Positions 11,061-19,916 of a DNA stretch of 64,000 bases are shown here, piece after piece. Source of the stretch: Sphingobium sp. CECT 9361 (GTDB lineage: Bacteria > Pseudomonadota > Alphaproteobacteria > Sphingomonadales > Sphingomonadaceae). The notes below the pieces were generated by a model. It did not search any database. It was not told the origin of the DNA and saw only the letters and a program-made list of their open reading frames with translations. The DNA is taken from the NCBI RefSeq assembly GCF_918741285.1, contig NZ_CAKKNC010000005.1, positions 124,001 to 188,000 on the forward strand. Direction: 5' to 3'. The position numbers and the translations under genes were made by a program. How positions within the stretch are numbered: the stretch's first letter is position 1; every line of letters begins with the position of its first letter.

Positions 11061-11815
11061 TGGCCAAGCAGCGCGCCGATCAGATGCTCGTCGACCGCGG
11101 GCTGGTAGAAAGCCGATCCCGCGCGCAGGCGTTGATCCTCGCAGGCATCGTCTTCACCGGCGACCGGAAAGTGGAGAAGGCCGGACAGCAGCTGCCCGAA
11201 GACGCCCCCCTCGACGTGCGCGGACGCGACCATCCCTGGGTCTCGCGCGGTGGCATAAAACTCGCTCATGCGCTCACCCATTTCGCGTGGGAGGTGACGA
11301 GCGTGGTCGCGATGGACGTGGGCAGCTCGACCGGCGGATTTACCGATGTCCTTCTCACCAACGGCGCCACCCGCGTGTATGCGGTGGACAGCGGCACCAA
11401 TCAGCTCGCCTGGAAAATCCGCAACGATCCTCGCGTCGTCGTCCACGAACAGACCAGCGCCCGGATCCTCACCCCTGCGCATATCCCCGAACCCATCGAC
11501 CTGTTCGTCTGCGACGCCAGCTTCATCGCGCTGGCAAAGGTACTCGAACGCCCGCTGACTTTCGCATCCCCCGAAGCGCGTCTTGTCGCCCTTATCAAGC
11601 CGCAGTTCGAGGCAGGGCGGGAGGAAGTGGGCAAGGGCGGCGTCATCCGCGATCCCGCCATTCACCAGCGCGTTTGCGATGCTGCCGCCGCATGGATAGA
11701 GGGCGCTGGATGGCACCTCGTCGGCATCGTCCCCAGTCCGATCACGGGGCCGGAAGGGAATGTGGAATTTCTCATGGCGGCTTCCCGCACGTCACCCGTT
11801 GTTACGGTAACGTGA
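11060..11815 (+). CDS. tlyA: TlyA family rRNA (cytidine-2'-O)-methyltransferase
   Basis: The 251-residue protein has an N-terminal S4 RNA-binding domain (about residues 1-60, RADQMLVDRGLVESRSRAQA). An FtsJ-like SAM-binding domain follows (AMDVGSSTGGFTDVLL, then the catalytic-region motif ALIKPQFEAGREE). Members methylate 2'-hydroxyls of cytidines in 16S and/or 23S rRNA; some were first described as hemolysins. The start overlaps the dsbD stop. Length and domain order are normal for the family. Confidence 0.92.
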   Translation: MAKQRADQMLVDRGLVESRSRAQALILAGIVFTGDRKVEKAGQQLPEDAPLDVRGRDHPWVSRGGIKLAHALTHFAWEVTSVVAMDVGSSTGGFTDVLLTNGATRVYAVDSGTNQLAWKIRNDPRVVVHEQTSARILTPAHIPEPIDLFVCDASFIALAKVLERPLTFASPEARLVALIKPQFEAGREEVGKGGVIRDPAIHQRVCDAAAAWIEGAGWHLVGIVPSPITGPEGNVEFLMAASRTSPVVTVT

Positions 11816-11874
11816 GGCACCATAACCGAATGCCGTAGTTGTCTCGCAATAAGAAGGACGTATAGCCTCAACCC

Positions 11875-12942
11875 ATGCGACATTTATCGGTTTCCTACGC
11901 GGCGGTGCTCCTGCTTGCGGCCTGTGGTGGTACAGCGGAAAAGCCCAAGCGCCCGCCTTCGCTCGTCGAAGTGCAACCGGTCGCCGCTCAACCCTTCGCT
12001 GACACCATCGAAGCCGTCGGCTCGGCCATCGCCAATGAACAGGTCGTGCTGTCTTCCCCCGTTACCGAGCGGATCGTCACCCTGAACTATAGCGACGGCG
12101 GCTATATCCGGCGCGGCGAAGTCATCGCGCGCCTGGCCCAGTCGCAGGAAGTTGCCGAACTCGCAGGCGCACAGGCCCGCGCCCGCGAAGCCACGCAACA
12201 GCTCGACCGCATCAAGCAATTGCGCCAGCGTGGTTTTGCTACCGGCTCCAGCCTCGATTTGCAGACCGCCACCGCCAATGCTGCCGCCGCCACCGCCGAG
12301 CAAGTGCGCGCCGCAATCAGCGATCGCATCATCCGCGCGCCCTTTTCGGGTTATCTGGGTCTGCGCACTGTATCCCCCGGCGCGATCGTCGCGGCAGGCA
12401 CGCCCATCGCCACGGTCAGCGACATCTCCCGCATAAAGCTCGACTTCAACGTCCCCGAAACGCAACTGACCGCGCTGTCGAAGGGCCAATCGCTCATCAT
12501 CACCGCGTCGGCTTATCCCGGTCGCACCTTTACCGGCACCGTGGCGACCATCGACCCGGTCGTCGATCCTGCCACCCGCGCCGTAGCGGTCCGTGCCATC
12601 CTGCCCAATGGCGACAAAGCCCTCAAGCCCGGCATGCTGCTCACGGTCAAGGTGCTGTCCCGCCAGCGTCAGGCGCTTTCCGTTCCCGAACTCGCCATCG
12701 TCGGCGAAGGGCTGGAGCAATATGTCTATGTCGCTGACGACGGCAAAGCCAAACGCATCAAGGTCGCCACTGGCACACGGCAGGACGGTCGCGTGGAGAT
12801 ATTGAGCGGTCTTGCGCCGGGTCAAAAAGTCGTCACCGAAGGCGTCGTCAAACTTGCGGACGGTTCGCCCATCCGGCTGGCGGGGGAAAAGGGTAAATCC
12901 TCCGGTGCAGCGGGCGCCGGTGGCGTCGGCAAAGCACGCTAA
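11875..12942 (+). CDS. RND efflux periplasmic adaptor (membrane fusion protein), lipoprotein
   Basis: The 355-residue protein starts with a lipoprotein signal (lipobox LLAAC, Cys near residue 17). It shows the hairpin/lipoyl arrangement of RND adaptors: a barrel-sandwich half-motif (VTERIVTLNYSDGGYIRRGEVIARL), a helical hairpin rich in Ala/Gln, the second half (IRAPFSGYLGLRTVSPGAIVAAGTPI) and a beta-barrel. It would link the inner-membrane pump encoded 12 bases downstream to an outer-membrane channel. No TolC-type channel gene is nearby, so the pump must borrow one encoded elsewhere. Substrate is unknown. Confidence 0.92.
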   Translation: MRHLSVSYAAVLLLAACGGTAEKPKRPPSLVEVQPVAAQPFADTIEAVGSAIANEQVVLSSPVTERIVTLNYSDGGYIRRGEVIARLAQSQEVAELAGAQARAREATQQLDRIKQLRQRGFATGSSLDLQTATANAAAATAEQVRAAISDRIIRAPFSGYLGLRTVSPGAIVAAGTPIATVSDISRIKLDFNVPETQLTALSKGQSLIITASAYPGRTFTGTVATIDPVVDPATRAVAVRAILPNGDKALKPGMLLTVKVLSRQRQALSVPELAIVGEGLEQYVYVADDGKAKRIKVATGTRQDGRVEILSGLAPGQKVVTEGVVKLADGSPIRLAGEKGKSSGAAGAGGVGKAR

Positions 12943-12954
12943 GGGGCCGGCGGA

Positions 12955-15900
12955 GTGCAGCTTTCCGACATTTCGGTGCGTCGTCCGGTCTTCGCGGCGG
13001 TTGTCGCGGTCCTCCTCTGCATCGTTGGCGTGGTGGGCTATTTCAGCCTGTCTGTCCGCGAATATCCCGACACAGACCCGCCCGTCGTATCGGTGCAGAC
13101 GGCCTATACGGGCGCGGCGGCCTCCGTCATCGAAACCCGCATCACGCAGGTTATCGAGGACGCCATCGCCGGGGTGCAGGGCATCCAGACGATCACCTCG
13201 GACTCTCGCGACGGCCAGTCGAACATCAACATCGAATTCGATCCGACCCGCGACATCGACTCCGCCGCCAATGACGTGCGCGATCGCGTGGGGTCAGTCA
13301 CCGAAGATCTTCCGGAAGACATCATCGCCCCTGAAATCCGCAAGGTCGATGCCGACGCGCGCCCCGTCCTGATCTTCCTGTTCAGTCGCCCCGGCTGGTC
13401 GCAGGTACAGATCAGCGACTATGTGGATCGCAACATCGTCGACCGTTTTTCGGCGATCAATGGCGTCGCTCGCATCACGATTTTCGGTGAGGCCCGTCCT
13501 TCCACGCGCATATGGCTCAACCCGGAGCGTCTGACCGCGTTCGGCCTGACCCCCGCAGATGTCGAAACGGCCCTGCGCACCCAGAATGTCGAACTGCCTG
13601 CCGGTCGCATCGAATCGAAAGATCAGAACCTCACACTGCGTGTTGATCGTCCCTTTGGCACGCCCGCGCAGTTTGCGGGGCTGATCGTGGGGCGCGGTGC
13701 CAACGGATATCAGCTGACGTTGGGCGATGTCGCCCGCATCGAAATGAGCGCGGAAAATCCCTACAGTTCCTTCCATGCCAATGGCGCCACCGGGCTGGGC
13801 GTAGGCCTCGTCCGCCAATCGGGTGCCAACACGCTGGAGGTCGCGGAACGCGCCAAGGCCGTGGCAGAGGAAATGCGCGCCACCTTGCCCCCCGGCATGA
13901 CCTTCACAGTTGGTCTGGATGAATCGCAGTTCATCAGCCGCGCCATCGAAAATGTGTATCACACGCTGGCGGAAGCGGCGGCGCTCGTCATTCTGGTCAT
14001 CTTCCTGTTTCTGGGCTCGATCCGCGCGACCATCATTCCCGCGGTTACCGTCCCCATCTGCCTGCTCGCTACCTGCGCGACGATGTGGCTGCTCGGTCTG
14101 TCAATCAACCTGCTGACGCTGCTGGCCTTCGTTCTCGCCATCGGATTGGTCGTCGATGACGCCATCGTGGTGCTCGAAAACGTCTATCATCGTATCGAAC
14201 AGGGCGAAGACCCACTCGTCGCGGCCTTCGTCGGCACGCGGCAGGTCGGCTTTGCGATCATCTCTACGACATTGGTCGTCTGCGCGGTGTTCGTGCCCGT
14301 CATGTTCCTTGCCGGACAGACCGGGCTGTTGTTCCGCGAACTGGCGATCACCATGATCGCGGCCATCGCCTTCTCCGGCTTCATTTCCTTGAGCCTCGCA
14401 CCGATGATGTGCTCCAAACTTTTGAAGCACAGTAAGCGCGGGAGGCTCGCGACATGGGTCGATGCCCGGTTCCAGTGGATCGAGACGCGCTACAGTCGGC
14501 TGGTCGATACCGTCATCCGTAAGCCGCTGGTGGCGACCATATTGGTTATCGGCTTTCTCTGCGCTAGCGGCGGACTGTTCCTCACCCTCAGCACCGAACT
14601 CGCGCCCGCCGAAGACACGGGCGTTGTCGAAACCAACGTGTCAGCGGCTGAAGGCACCGGCTTTGACAAGATGGTCGGCTATATGGGGACGCTGGAGAAG
14701 CAGTTGCTCCCGCTGCGCGACGAAGGCACCGTCGCGACCGTGCTCGTCCGCGCGCCCGGCGGCTTTGGCCAGAGCGACGATTTCAACGGCGGCGTAGCCA
14801 ATATCTATCTGCGTCCGTGGGAACAACGGAGCGTTACCACAGCAGAACTCGCCAATCGGGTCACCAAAATCCTTGCCGAACAACCCGGTATCCGCGGCAA
14901 TGCGCAGCCCCGCTCGGGTCTCAGCCGTGGGCGCGGACAGCCGGTCAATCTGGTGCTGGCGGGATCGACTTACGAAGGGCTGGTCGCTGCGCGCAACCGG
15001 ATCGTGGCGGCGGCGGCATCCTATCCCGGCATCGTCAACATCGACAGCGATTACAAGGAAACGAAGCCGCAGATGCGGATCGTGGTAGATACCCGCCGCG
15101 CAGGCGATTTGGGCGTCTCGGTCAACGACGTCAGCCAGGCGCTGCAAACCATGCTGGGCTCCCGCCGTGTCTCCACTTATGTGGATCGGGGAGAAGAATA
15201 TCGTGTTATCGTTCAGGCGGACCGCGATGGTCGCTCTAACACGGCTGACCTTTCCCGTGTCAATGTACGGGCGCGCGATGGTACTTTGGTGCCGCTGTCC
15301 TCCTTGGTAACGACCAATCACGTCGCCGGCGCGCGTCAACTCAACCGCTACAACAAACTGCGCGCCATCACCCTCACGGGCGGCATCGCGCCCGGCTATT
15401 CACTCGGCGATGCGCTCAGCTTCCTTGAGACGCAGGCGATGCAATCGCCCGAAGTTGTCGCCATCGGCTATCGCGGCGAAAGCCAGTCGCTCCGCGAAAC
15501 AGGCAGTTCGATCTGGCTCGTCTTCGCGCTCACCATCGTCCTCGTCTTCCTGCTGCTGGCCGCGCAGTTCGAAAGTTTCATCCATCCCACCGTCATCATC
15601 GCAACTGTCCCGCTGGCGGTGGCAGGGGGCATCATTGGGCTGGCGCTGACTGGCGGATCGATCAATCTCTATAGTCAGATCGGCATCGTCATGCTTGTCG
15701 GTCTGGCCGCCAAGAACGGCATCCTGATCGTGGAGTTTGCCAACCAGTTGCGCGACGAAGGCCTGTCCGTGGCCGATGCTATTCGGCAGGCCGCAACCCG
15801 CCGCTTGCGCCCCATCCTCATGACGTCCATCGCGACCGTCATGGGAGCGGTGCCGTTGGTGCTGGCCAGCGGGGCAGGGGCAGGCGCGCGTGGCAGCATC

Positions 15901-16074
15901 GGCGTGGTCATCGTCTTTGGCGTATCCTTCGCCACCGCAATCACGCTGTTTCTCATACCTCTGCTCTATTCACGGGTTGCAGGGCGCACCGTTTCACCGC
16001 AAACCGTGTCGAGACGGCTGGATTCGGCTCTCAAGGATTCGCCTGTGCCGGATTCGCCGCATCCTGCCGAATGA
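12955..16074 (+). CDS. RND efflux transporter permease (HAE-1/MdtB-like)
   Basis: The 1039-residue protein has the AcrB-type layout: a first membrane helix (PVFAAVVAVLLCIVGVVGYF), a large periplasmic porter domain, a block of helices, a second porter domain and a last block of helices. The paired aspartates of the proton path are present in helix 4 (GLVVDDAIVVLENVYH). Start is GTG 12955, where the canonical N-terminus QLSDISVRRPVFA begins. It forms an operon with the adaptor gene. It would use the proton gradient to expel hydrophobic compounds or drugs. Confidence 0.95.
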   Translation: MQLSDISVRRPVFAAVVAVLLCIVGVVGYFSLSVREYPDTDPPVVSVQTAYTGAAASVIETRITQVIEDAIAGVQGIQTITSDSRDGQSNINIEFDPTRDIDSAANDVRDRVGSVTEDLPEDIIAPEIRKVDADARPVLIFLFSRPGWSQVQISDYVDRNIVDRFSAINGVARITIFGEARPSTRIWLNPERLTAFGLTPADVETALRTQNVELPAGRIESKDQNLTLRVDRPFGTPAQFAGLIVGRGANGYQLTLGDVARIEMSAENPYSSFHANGATGLGVGLVRQSGANTLEVAERAKAVAEEMRATLPPGMTFTVGLDESQFISRAIENVYHTLAEAAALVILVIFLFLGSIRATIIPAVTVPICLLATCATMWLLGLSINLLTLLAFVLAIGLVVDDAIVVLENVYHRIEQGEDPLVAAFVGTRQVGFAIISTTLVVCAVFVPVMFLAGQTGLLFRELAITMIAAIAFSGFISLSLAPMMCSKLLKHSKRGRLATWVDARFQWIETRYSRLVDTVIRKPLVATILVIGFLCASGGLFLTLSTELAPAEDTGVVETNVSAAEGTGFDKMVGYMGTLEKQLLPLRDEGTVATVLVRAPGGFGQSDDFNGGVANIYLRPWEQRSVTTAELANRVTKILAEQPGIRGNAQPRSGLSRGRGQPVNLVLAGSTYEGLVAARNRIVAAAASYPGIVNIDSDYKETKPQMRIVVDTRRAGDLGVSVNDVSQALQTMLGSRRVSTYVDRGEEYRVIVQADRDGRSNTADLSRVNVRARDGTLVPLSSLVTTNHVAGARQLNRYNKLRAITLTGGIAPGYSLGDALSFLETQAMQSPEVVAIGYRGESQSLRETGSSIWLVFALTIVLVFLLLAAQFESFIHPTVIIATVPLAVAGGIIGLALTGGSINLYSQIGIVMLVGLAAKNGILIVEFANQLRDEGLSVADAIRQAATRRLRPILMTSIATVMGAVPLVLASGAGAGARGSIGVVIVFGVSFATAITLFLIPLLYSRVAGRTVSPQTVSRRLDSALKDSPVPDSPHPAE

Positions 16075-16122
16075 CATATCGGCCACCTGTTCTGGCGGTC
16101 TTTGACAGGGGAATGCCTGCGG

Positions 16123-16671
16123 ATGAATGAAATCGCGTCGAAGGGTCAGTTGCGGCTCTCCTACCTGCGATGGGCGCTGTTCGTGGTGCCTGCCATCGTC
16201 TTCCTTGGCTTCCTGATGAGCCGCATATCCAATGCGGGTTTCGGTAACCTCTGGTTCGATACGCTGGTAAAGCCCTCGATCATGCCACCGGGCCTCGCTT
16301 TTCCTATCGTGTGGTCGATATTGTACGTCCTCATGGGTTTGGCACTGTGCGTTGTGCTGGACGCGCGCGGGGCGAAAGGACGGGGGGTGGCCGTCCTGCT
16401 GTTCCTCGCCCAACTCGCTTGCAACCTTGCATGGTCGCCATTGTTCTTCGCGTCGCACAAAGTCACGGCGGCGCTGTATCTCATCATCCTCATGCTCATT
16501 CTGGCGACGGCGACGACCCTGGCATTCGGACGGATCAGGCGCATTGCGGCGTGGCTGATGGTGCCTTATCTGTGCTGGCTGGGCATAGCCTGCGGCCTCA
16601 ATTACGAAATCCGCCGCCTCAACCCCGACGCAGAGACACTTGTCGCGCCGACGCTGCGTACCCAAATATAG
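16123..16671 (+). CDS. tspO: TspO/MBR family membrane protein
   Basis: The 182-residue protein has five predicted membrane helices and the family's tryptophan- and proline-rich signatures: WFDTLVKPSIMPPGLAFPIVWSILYVLMG and NLAWSPLFFASH. The end WLGIACGLNYEIRRLNP matches the conserved last helix. TspO proteins bind porphyrins and, in alphaproteobacteria, modulate tetrapyrrole-related gene expression. ATG 16123 has AGGGGA about 10 bases upstream, so I prefer it to the TTG at 16102. An N-terminal extension of about 20 residues makes it slightly longer than usual. Confidence 0.9.
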   Translation: MNEIASKGQLRLSYLRWALFVVPAIVFLGFLMSRISNAGFGNLWFDTLVKPSIMPPGLAFPIVWSILYVLMGLALCVVLDARGAKGRGVAVLLFLAQLACNLAWSPLFFASHKVTAALYLIILMLILATATTLAFGRIRRIAAWLMVPYLCWLGIACGLNYEIRRLNPDAETLVAPTLRTQI

Positions 16672-16719
16672 CGTATTGGTGGCGTAAGCCACGCGCCTAT
16701 CAACCGATACAGGTGACCT

Positions 16720-17019
16720 ATGCAAAGTGAAAACCGGTTTTTCGACGATCTTTCAAAGCTGATCAACGGCGCTGCCGGTACTATCGCTGGGGTGGGTCGT
16801 GAATTCGAAGCCAATGCGCGTGAAAAGGCAAAGGAATGGGTCGGCGGCATCGACGTCGTTTCCCGCGAAGAATTTGACGCGGTAAAGGCGCTGGCATCTA
16901 CTGCGCGTGAAGAAGTCGAATTGTTGAAGGCGCGCCTAGACGCACTGGAAGGAAAAACGGCTCCGGTCGTGAAAGCAAAGGTCGCAACGAAGAAGACGCC
17001 GCCCACAGGCGACATCTGA
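16720..17019 (+). CDS. ubiK: UbiK-family accessory factor (BMFP domain)
   Basis: The 99-residue protein matches the UbiK/YqiC family, small coiled-coil proteins that assist aerobic ubiquinone synthesis and bind membranes. The amphipathic N-terminus FFDDLSKLINGAAGTIAGVG and the coiled-coil end VSREEFDAVKALASTAREEVELLKARLDALE are characteristic. A basic tail (VKAKVATKK) follows. It stands alone between tspO and a ybjN-like gene. Confidence 0.88.
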   Translation: MQSENRFFDDLSKLINGAAGTIAGVGREFEANAREKAKEWVGGIDVVSREEFDAVKALASTAREEVELLKARLDALEGKTAPVVKAKVATKKTPPTGDI

Positions 17020-17035
17020 TCGCTCCGACGATCAC

Positions 17036-17055
17036 TTATCCACAGGTCGTCCACA
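17036..17055 (+). promoter_or_regulatory. DnaA box plus degenerate second box
   Basis: TTATCCACA at 17036-17044 is a perfect match to the bacterial DnaA box. TCGTCCACA at 17047-17055 differs from it at two positions and has the same orientation. They lie in the 138-base gap between ubiK and the ybjN-like gene. Two boxes without an AT-rich unwinding region do not make an origin. Confidence 0.45.
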
Positions 17056-17157
17056 ACATCCTGCACAGTATCGCGACTGATACCGGGCTTCCCTGTCCAT
17101 TGGCATCGATGGATGCTAGGGCTGCGTTTCCGCGCGTAGCGAACTGACATAAGTGAC

Positions 17158-17664
17158 ATGATGGATAGCAACGAATACGAACAGGGTGAACATGAGGCTG
17201 CGCCGATCGATATGCTCGCGGCCTATTTCGAGGCGCATGGCTGGTCGTTCGAACATGCCGGCGAAGATGAGATTGCGGCCACTACGCAGGGAAGCTGGGC
17301 GCAGTACGAACTGCGCGCGATCTGGCGTGAGGAAGATCAGGTTCTTCAAATGCTCGCGCTCCCCGATATCAAGGTCGCCGATGACAAGCGTTCCGCGATC
17401 TACGAGACAATTGGGCTCATCAACGAGCAACTCTGGCTCGGCCATTTCGAAATGTGGTCGTCCAGCGGGATCGTCCTTTTCCGTCACGGCGCATTGCTGG
17501 GGCAGGGCGAAGGCATGACGCTCGATCAGGCGCAGATTCTGGTGGAAACCGCGCTGGACGAATGCGAACGCTTCTATCCGGTGTTTCAGTTCGTGCTGTG
17601 GGGCGGCAAAAGCCCAACCGAAGCAATCAGCGCGAGCCTCATCGAAACCCGCGGCGAGGCCTAA
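17158..17664 (+). CDS. YbjN domain-containing protein
   Basis: The 168-residue protein has the YbjN fold pattern also seen in type III secretion chaperone-like proteins: IDMLAAYFEAHGWSFE, then a strand-rich middle (YELRAIWREEDQVLQMLAL) and a helical end. It is acidic, cytoplasmic and has no signal peptide. The start could be either of two adjacent ATGs (17158 or 17161), and no strong ribosome site is visible. In alphaproteobacteria this gene is often next to proC, as here, but its molecular role is not established. Confidence 0.82.
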   Translation: MMDSNEYEQGEHEAAPIDMLAAYFEAHGWSFEHAGEDEIAATTQGSWAQYELRAIWREEDQVLQMLALPDIKVADDKRSAIYETIGLINEQLWLGHFEMWSSSGIVLFRHGALLGQGEGMTLDQAQILVETALDECERFYPVFQFVLWGGKSPTEAISASLIETRGEA

Positions 17665-17730
17665 AAAATCGAGCGGCATAATCCAACAGGCCAGCCCCTT
17701 CCTATGGGCGATGTTAGAGAAGTTACGCAG

Positions 17731-18543
17731 ATGACAATTTCCTGGCCCGCACATCTCTTCATGGTCGGCTGCGGCAATATGGCAGGCGCCATGCTCACCC
17801 GCTGGCTCGCCTCCGGCCTCGATCCCGCCTGCGTCACCGTCCTGCGCCCCAGCGGCAAGGCCGTCGCCGATGGCGTGCACGTCATAACGGCGATCCCCGC
17901 TACTCTGCCGAAGGGTGCGACAGTCTTGCTAGGCATGAAGCCGCAACAGATCGCCGCTGTTGCTATCGACCTTGCGCCCTTGCTCCACGCCGACACTGTC
18001 CTGATCTCGATCCTTGCTGGCACAACGCTAGACAGCTTGCGCACCCACTTCCCGCGACCCGAAGCGGCCATCCGCGTAATGCCCAACACGCCTGTATCGG
18101 TCGGGCTGGGCGTCTGCGCCCTCTACTCCGACCCCAAGACGCCAGACACTGCACGCCACGCTGTGGACGGGCTGATGCAGCCTCTAGGGCTGGTGGAATG
18201 GATCGACGACGAAACGCAGTTCAATCTGGTCACCGCGCTCTCCGGCTGCGGCCCCGCTTATCTTTTCCGATTCACCGATGCGCTGGCTGCGGCGGGACAG
18301 GCGCTTGGCTTGCAGGAAGGTCAGGCAGCACGCCTCGCGCTCGCAACAGTGCAAGGCGCGGCGACACTGGCGGCGCAATCGCCCGATAGTCCCGGCATGC
18401 TGGCGGACCGCGTCGCCAGCCCCGGCGGCATGACCCGCAAGGGCATGGACGTCCTCGACCAGGATACCGCTCTGCTATCGCTACTGACTGAAACCCTGCG
18501 CGCTGCTCGGGATCGCGGCATCGAAATGGCCGCGCTCAAATAG
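17731..18543 (+). CDS. proC: Pyrroline-5-carboxylate reductase ProC
   Basis: The 270-residue enzyme performs the last step of proline synthesis, the NAD(P)H-dependent reduction of pyrroline-5-carboxylate. The N-terminal Rossmann motif is FMVGCGNMAGAMLTRWL. The C-terminal dimerisation and substrate region contains the ProC signature PGGMTRKGMDVLDQ. I prefer ATG 17731, with AGAGAAG about nine bases upstream, because it gives the normal length; ATG 17704 in the same frame would add nine residues. The 3' end overlaps the convergent exporter gene by eight bases. Confidence 0.93.
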   Translation: MTISWPAHLFMVGCGNMAGAMLTRWLASGLDPACVTVLRPSGKAVADGVHVITAIPATLPKGATVLLGMKPQQIAAVAIDLAPLLHADTVLISILAGTTLDSLRTHFPRPEAAIRVMPNTPVSVGLGVCALYSDPKTPDTARHAVDGLMQPLGLVEWIDDETQFNLVTALSGCGPAYLFRFTDALAAAGQALGLQEGQAARLALATVQGAATLAAQSPDSPGMLADRVASPGGMTRKGMDVLDQDTALLSLLTETLRAARDRGIEMAALK

Positions 18544-19453
18544 GCTTAGCGCCACCCTTGGACTTGAACCGTATCTCACTGACGATCACGCCAGCCACGA
18601 TCAGCACTGCGCCCAGTAACGCCGCAGCAGGCAACCGCTCACCCGCCAGCCGCCCGACGATGCCAGCCCACACCGGCTCACCGGCGTAGATCAGAGTGGC
18701 CCGCGTCGCCGAGACCGTCCGCTGCGCCCAATTCATCACCAGTTGAATGACAGCGCTCATTATCCCCAAACCGCAGGCGCACACGATCAACAACCACGAG
18801 AAGCCGGGAACAGGCTCCCCCATCGGCACCATCGCGCAGAAGGCCAATATCGAAGTGACTGCCAACTGCACAACCGTAACTCGCAGAACGTTGACCTTAC
18901 CTGCCCACAGGCTGATCAGCACGATCTCCAATGCGATTGCCAGAGTGCTGATCAGCGTCAGCGTTTCGCCCAGCCCAAAGCCCAGACCCGGCTGCGGCCC
19001 CGCCAGCAGCATCAATCCGCTAAAAGCAAGCGCCACGCCGATCCAGCTCATGATATGCGGACGCTTATGCAGGATCAGCCACTGGAACACAGGCACCAGC
19101 GGGACGTAGGCTGCGGTGATGAATGCCGACGTGCTGCTGGGAATATATTGCAACCCCCATGTCTGCAGCGTGTAGCCCAGGAATATGCCGATGCCGATGG
19201 CCGACCCCGCGACCATTTCGGTCCGCGTGAAGCCCCGCAGAACTTTCCGCGTGAGGATCAATGTCAAAAGCGCAGCGGTGCCGAAGCGAAGCCCCACGAA
19301 GAATAGCGGGTCGCTATCGTGCAATGCCGTCTGTACGATGAGGAAAGTCGCGCCCCAAAGCATGGTGACGCCAATTAGCGCAGCTTCAGCCTTGCCGAAT
19401 AGTAAGACCGGCTGAACAGGCGGTGCGCTAGGAGAGGGCGAGGCGATGGACAT
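18536..19453 (-). CDS. EamA/DMT-family transporter
   Basis: The 305-residue protein has ten predicted membrane helices in two homologous EamA halves (LIGVTMLWGATFLIVQ at the start of the first; LTLISTLAIALEIVLISLWAG opening the second). Such proteins export amino acids or other metabolites. Substrate cannot be told from sequence. It is transcribed leftward, downstream of the small lipoprotein gene and separated from it by a strong hairpin. Confidence 0.88.
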   Translation of the reverse strand: MSIASPSPSAPPVQPVLLFGKAEAALIGVTMLWGATFLIVQTALHDSDPLFFVGLRFGTAALLTLILTRKVLRGFTRTEMVAGSAIGIGIFLGYTLQTWGLQYIPSSTSAFITAAYVPLVPVFQWLILHKRPHIMSWIGVALAFSGLMLLAGPQPGLGFGLGETLTLISTLAIALEIVLISLWAGKVNVLRVTVVQLAVTSILAFCAMVPMGEPVPGFSWLLIVCACGLGIMSAVIQLVMNWAQRTVSATRATLIYAGEPVWAGIVGRLAGERLPAAALLGAVLIVAGVIVSEIRFKSKGGAKPI

Positions 19454-19475
19454 AGGCCACGCCCCTTGAACTAGT

Positions 19476-19510
19476 CGTCCGCGCCGTCAAGAGTGCTGAC
19501 GGCGCGGACG
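19476..19510. terminator. Perfect 14-bp hairpin between the small lipoprotein and the transporter gene
   Basis: CGTCCGCGCCGTCA (19476-19489) and its exact complement (19497-19510) enclose a 7-base loop. The stem is very GC-rich and sits 14 bases after the lipoprotein stop. There is no U-run on the minus strand, so it may act as a weak terminator, a 3'-end stabiliser or a barrier that lowers transporter expression. Confidence 0.6.
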
Positions 19511-19524
19511 TGAAAACAAGGCTG

Positions 19525-19836
19525 TTAGTCCTTGATATCCTTGCCAGCCTTTTCAACAGAGCTGCCAATGTCATGCTTGGCATCCGCAGCGCCTGCTTCG
19601 ATCTTTGCGCCTGCTTCGTCGGCGGCAGTGCCGATTTCGTGGCCCGCGTTATCTACAGCGGCACCCATTTTGTCGGCACCGGCGGCGGCCTTGTCGTCGG
19701 CATTGTTGATACCGCGCTCGATATCGTTGCCTACGGCGTCACCGGCCTGCTCGACCTGGTCCTGTGCCTTTTCGGAACATGCCGAAAGACCCATGACGGC
19801 AATGGCGCCTAGGCTGGTGATGAGAATTTTACGCAT
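19525..19836 (-). CDS. Small hydrophilic lipoprotein
   Basis: The 103-residue protein has a lipoprotein signal peptide with lipobox GLSAC (Cys about residue 20), and a GGGAG ribosome site before the ATG. The mature part is Ala/Asp/Gly-rich with repeating units such as AGADKMGAAVDNAG and AADEAGAKIEAGAADAK, which suggests an amphipathic, possibly disordered chain resembling stress-related hydrophilins. No specific family is recognised with confidence. It is built like the partial lipoprotein at 1-185 but is not an obvious copy. Confidence 0.8.
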   Translation of the reverse strand: MRKILITSLGAIAVMGLSACSEKAQDQVEQAGDAVGNDIERGINNADDKAAAGADKMGAAVDNAGHEIGTAADEAGAKIEAGAADAKHDIGSSVEKAGKDIKD

Positions 19837-19916
19837 GTCCGCTCCCTAATTCCGTGCGAGTGTTTGGCAGTAATCGTCGAGAGGAAGATAAGTTTCATTC
19901 GTCTCGCACGATTGTT

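Noticed and set aside
17020..17157. Chromosomal replication origin
   Set aside because: Only two DnaA boxes, no AT-rich unwinding element and none of the usual neighbours such as dnaA or hemE.
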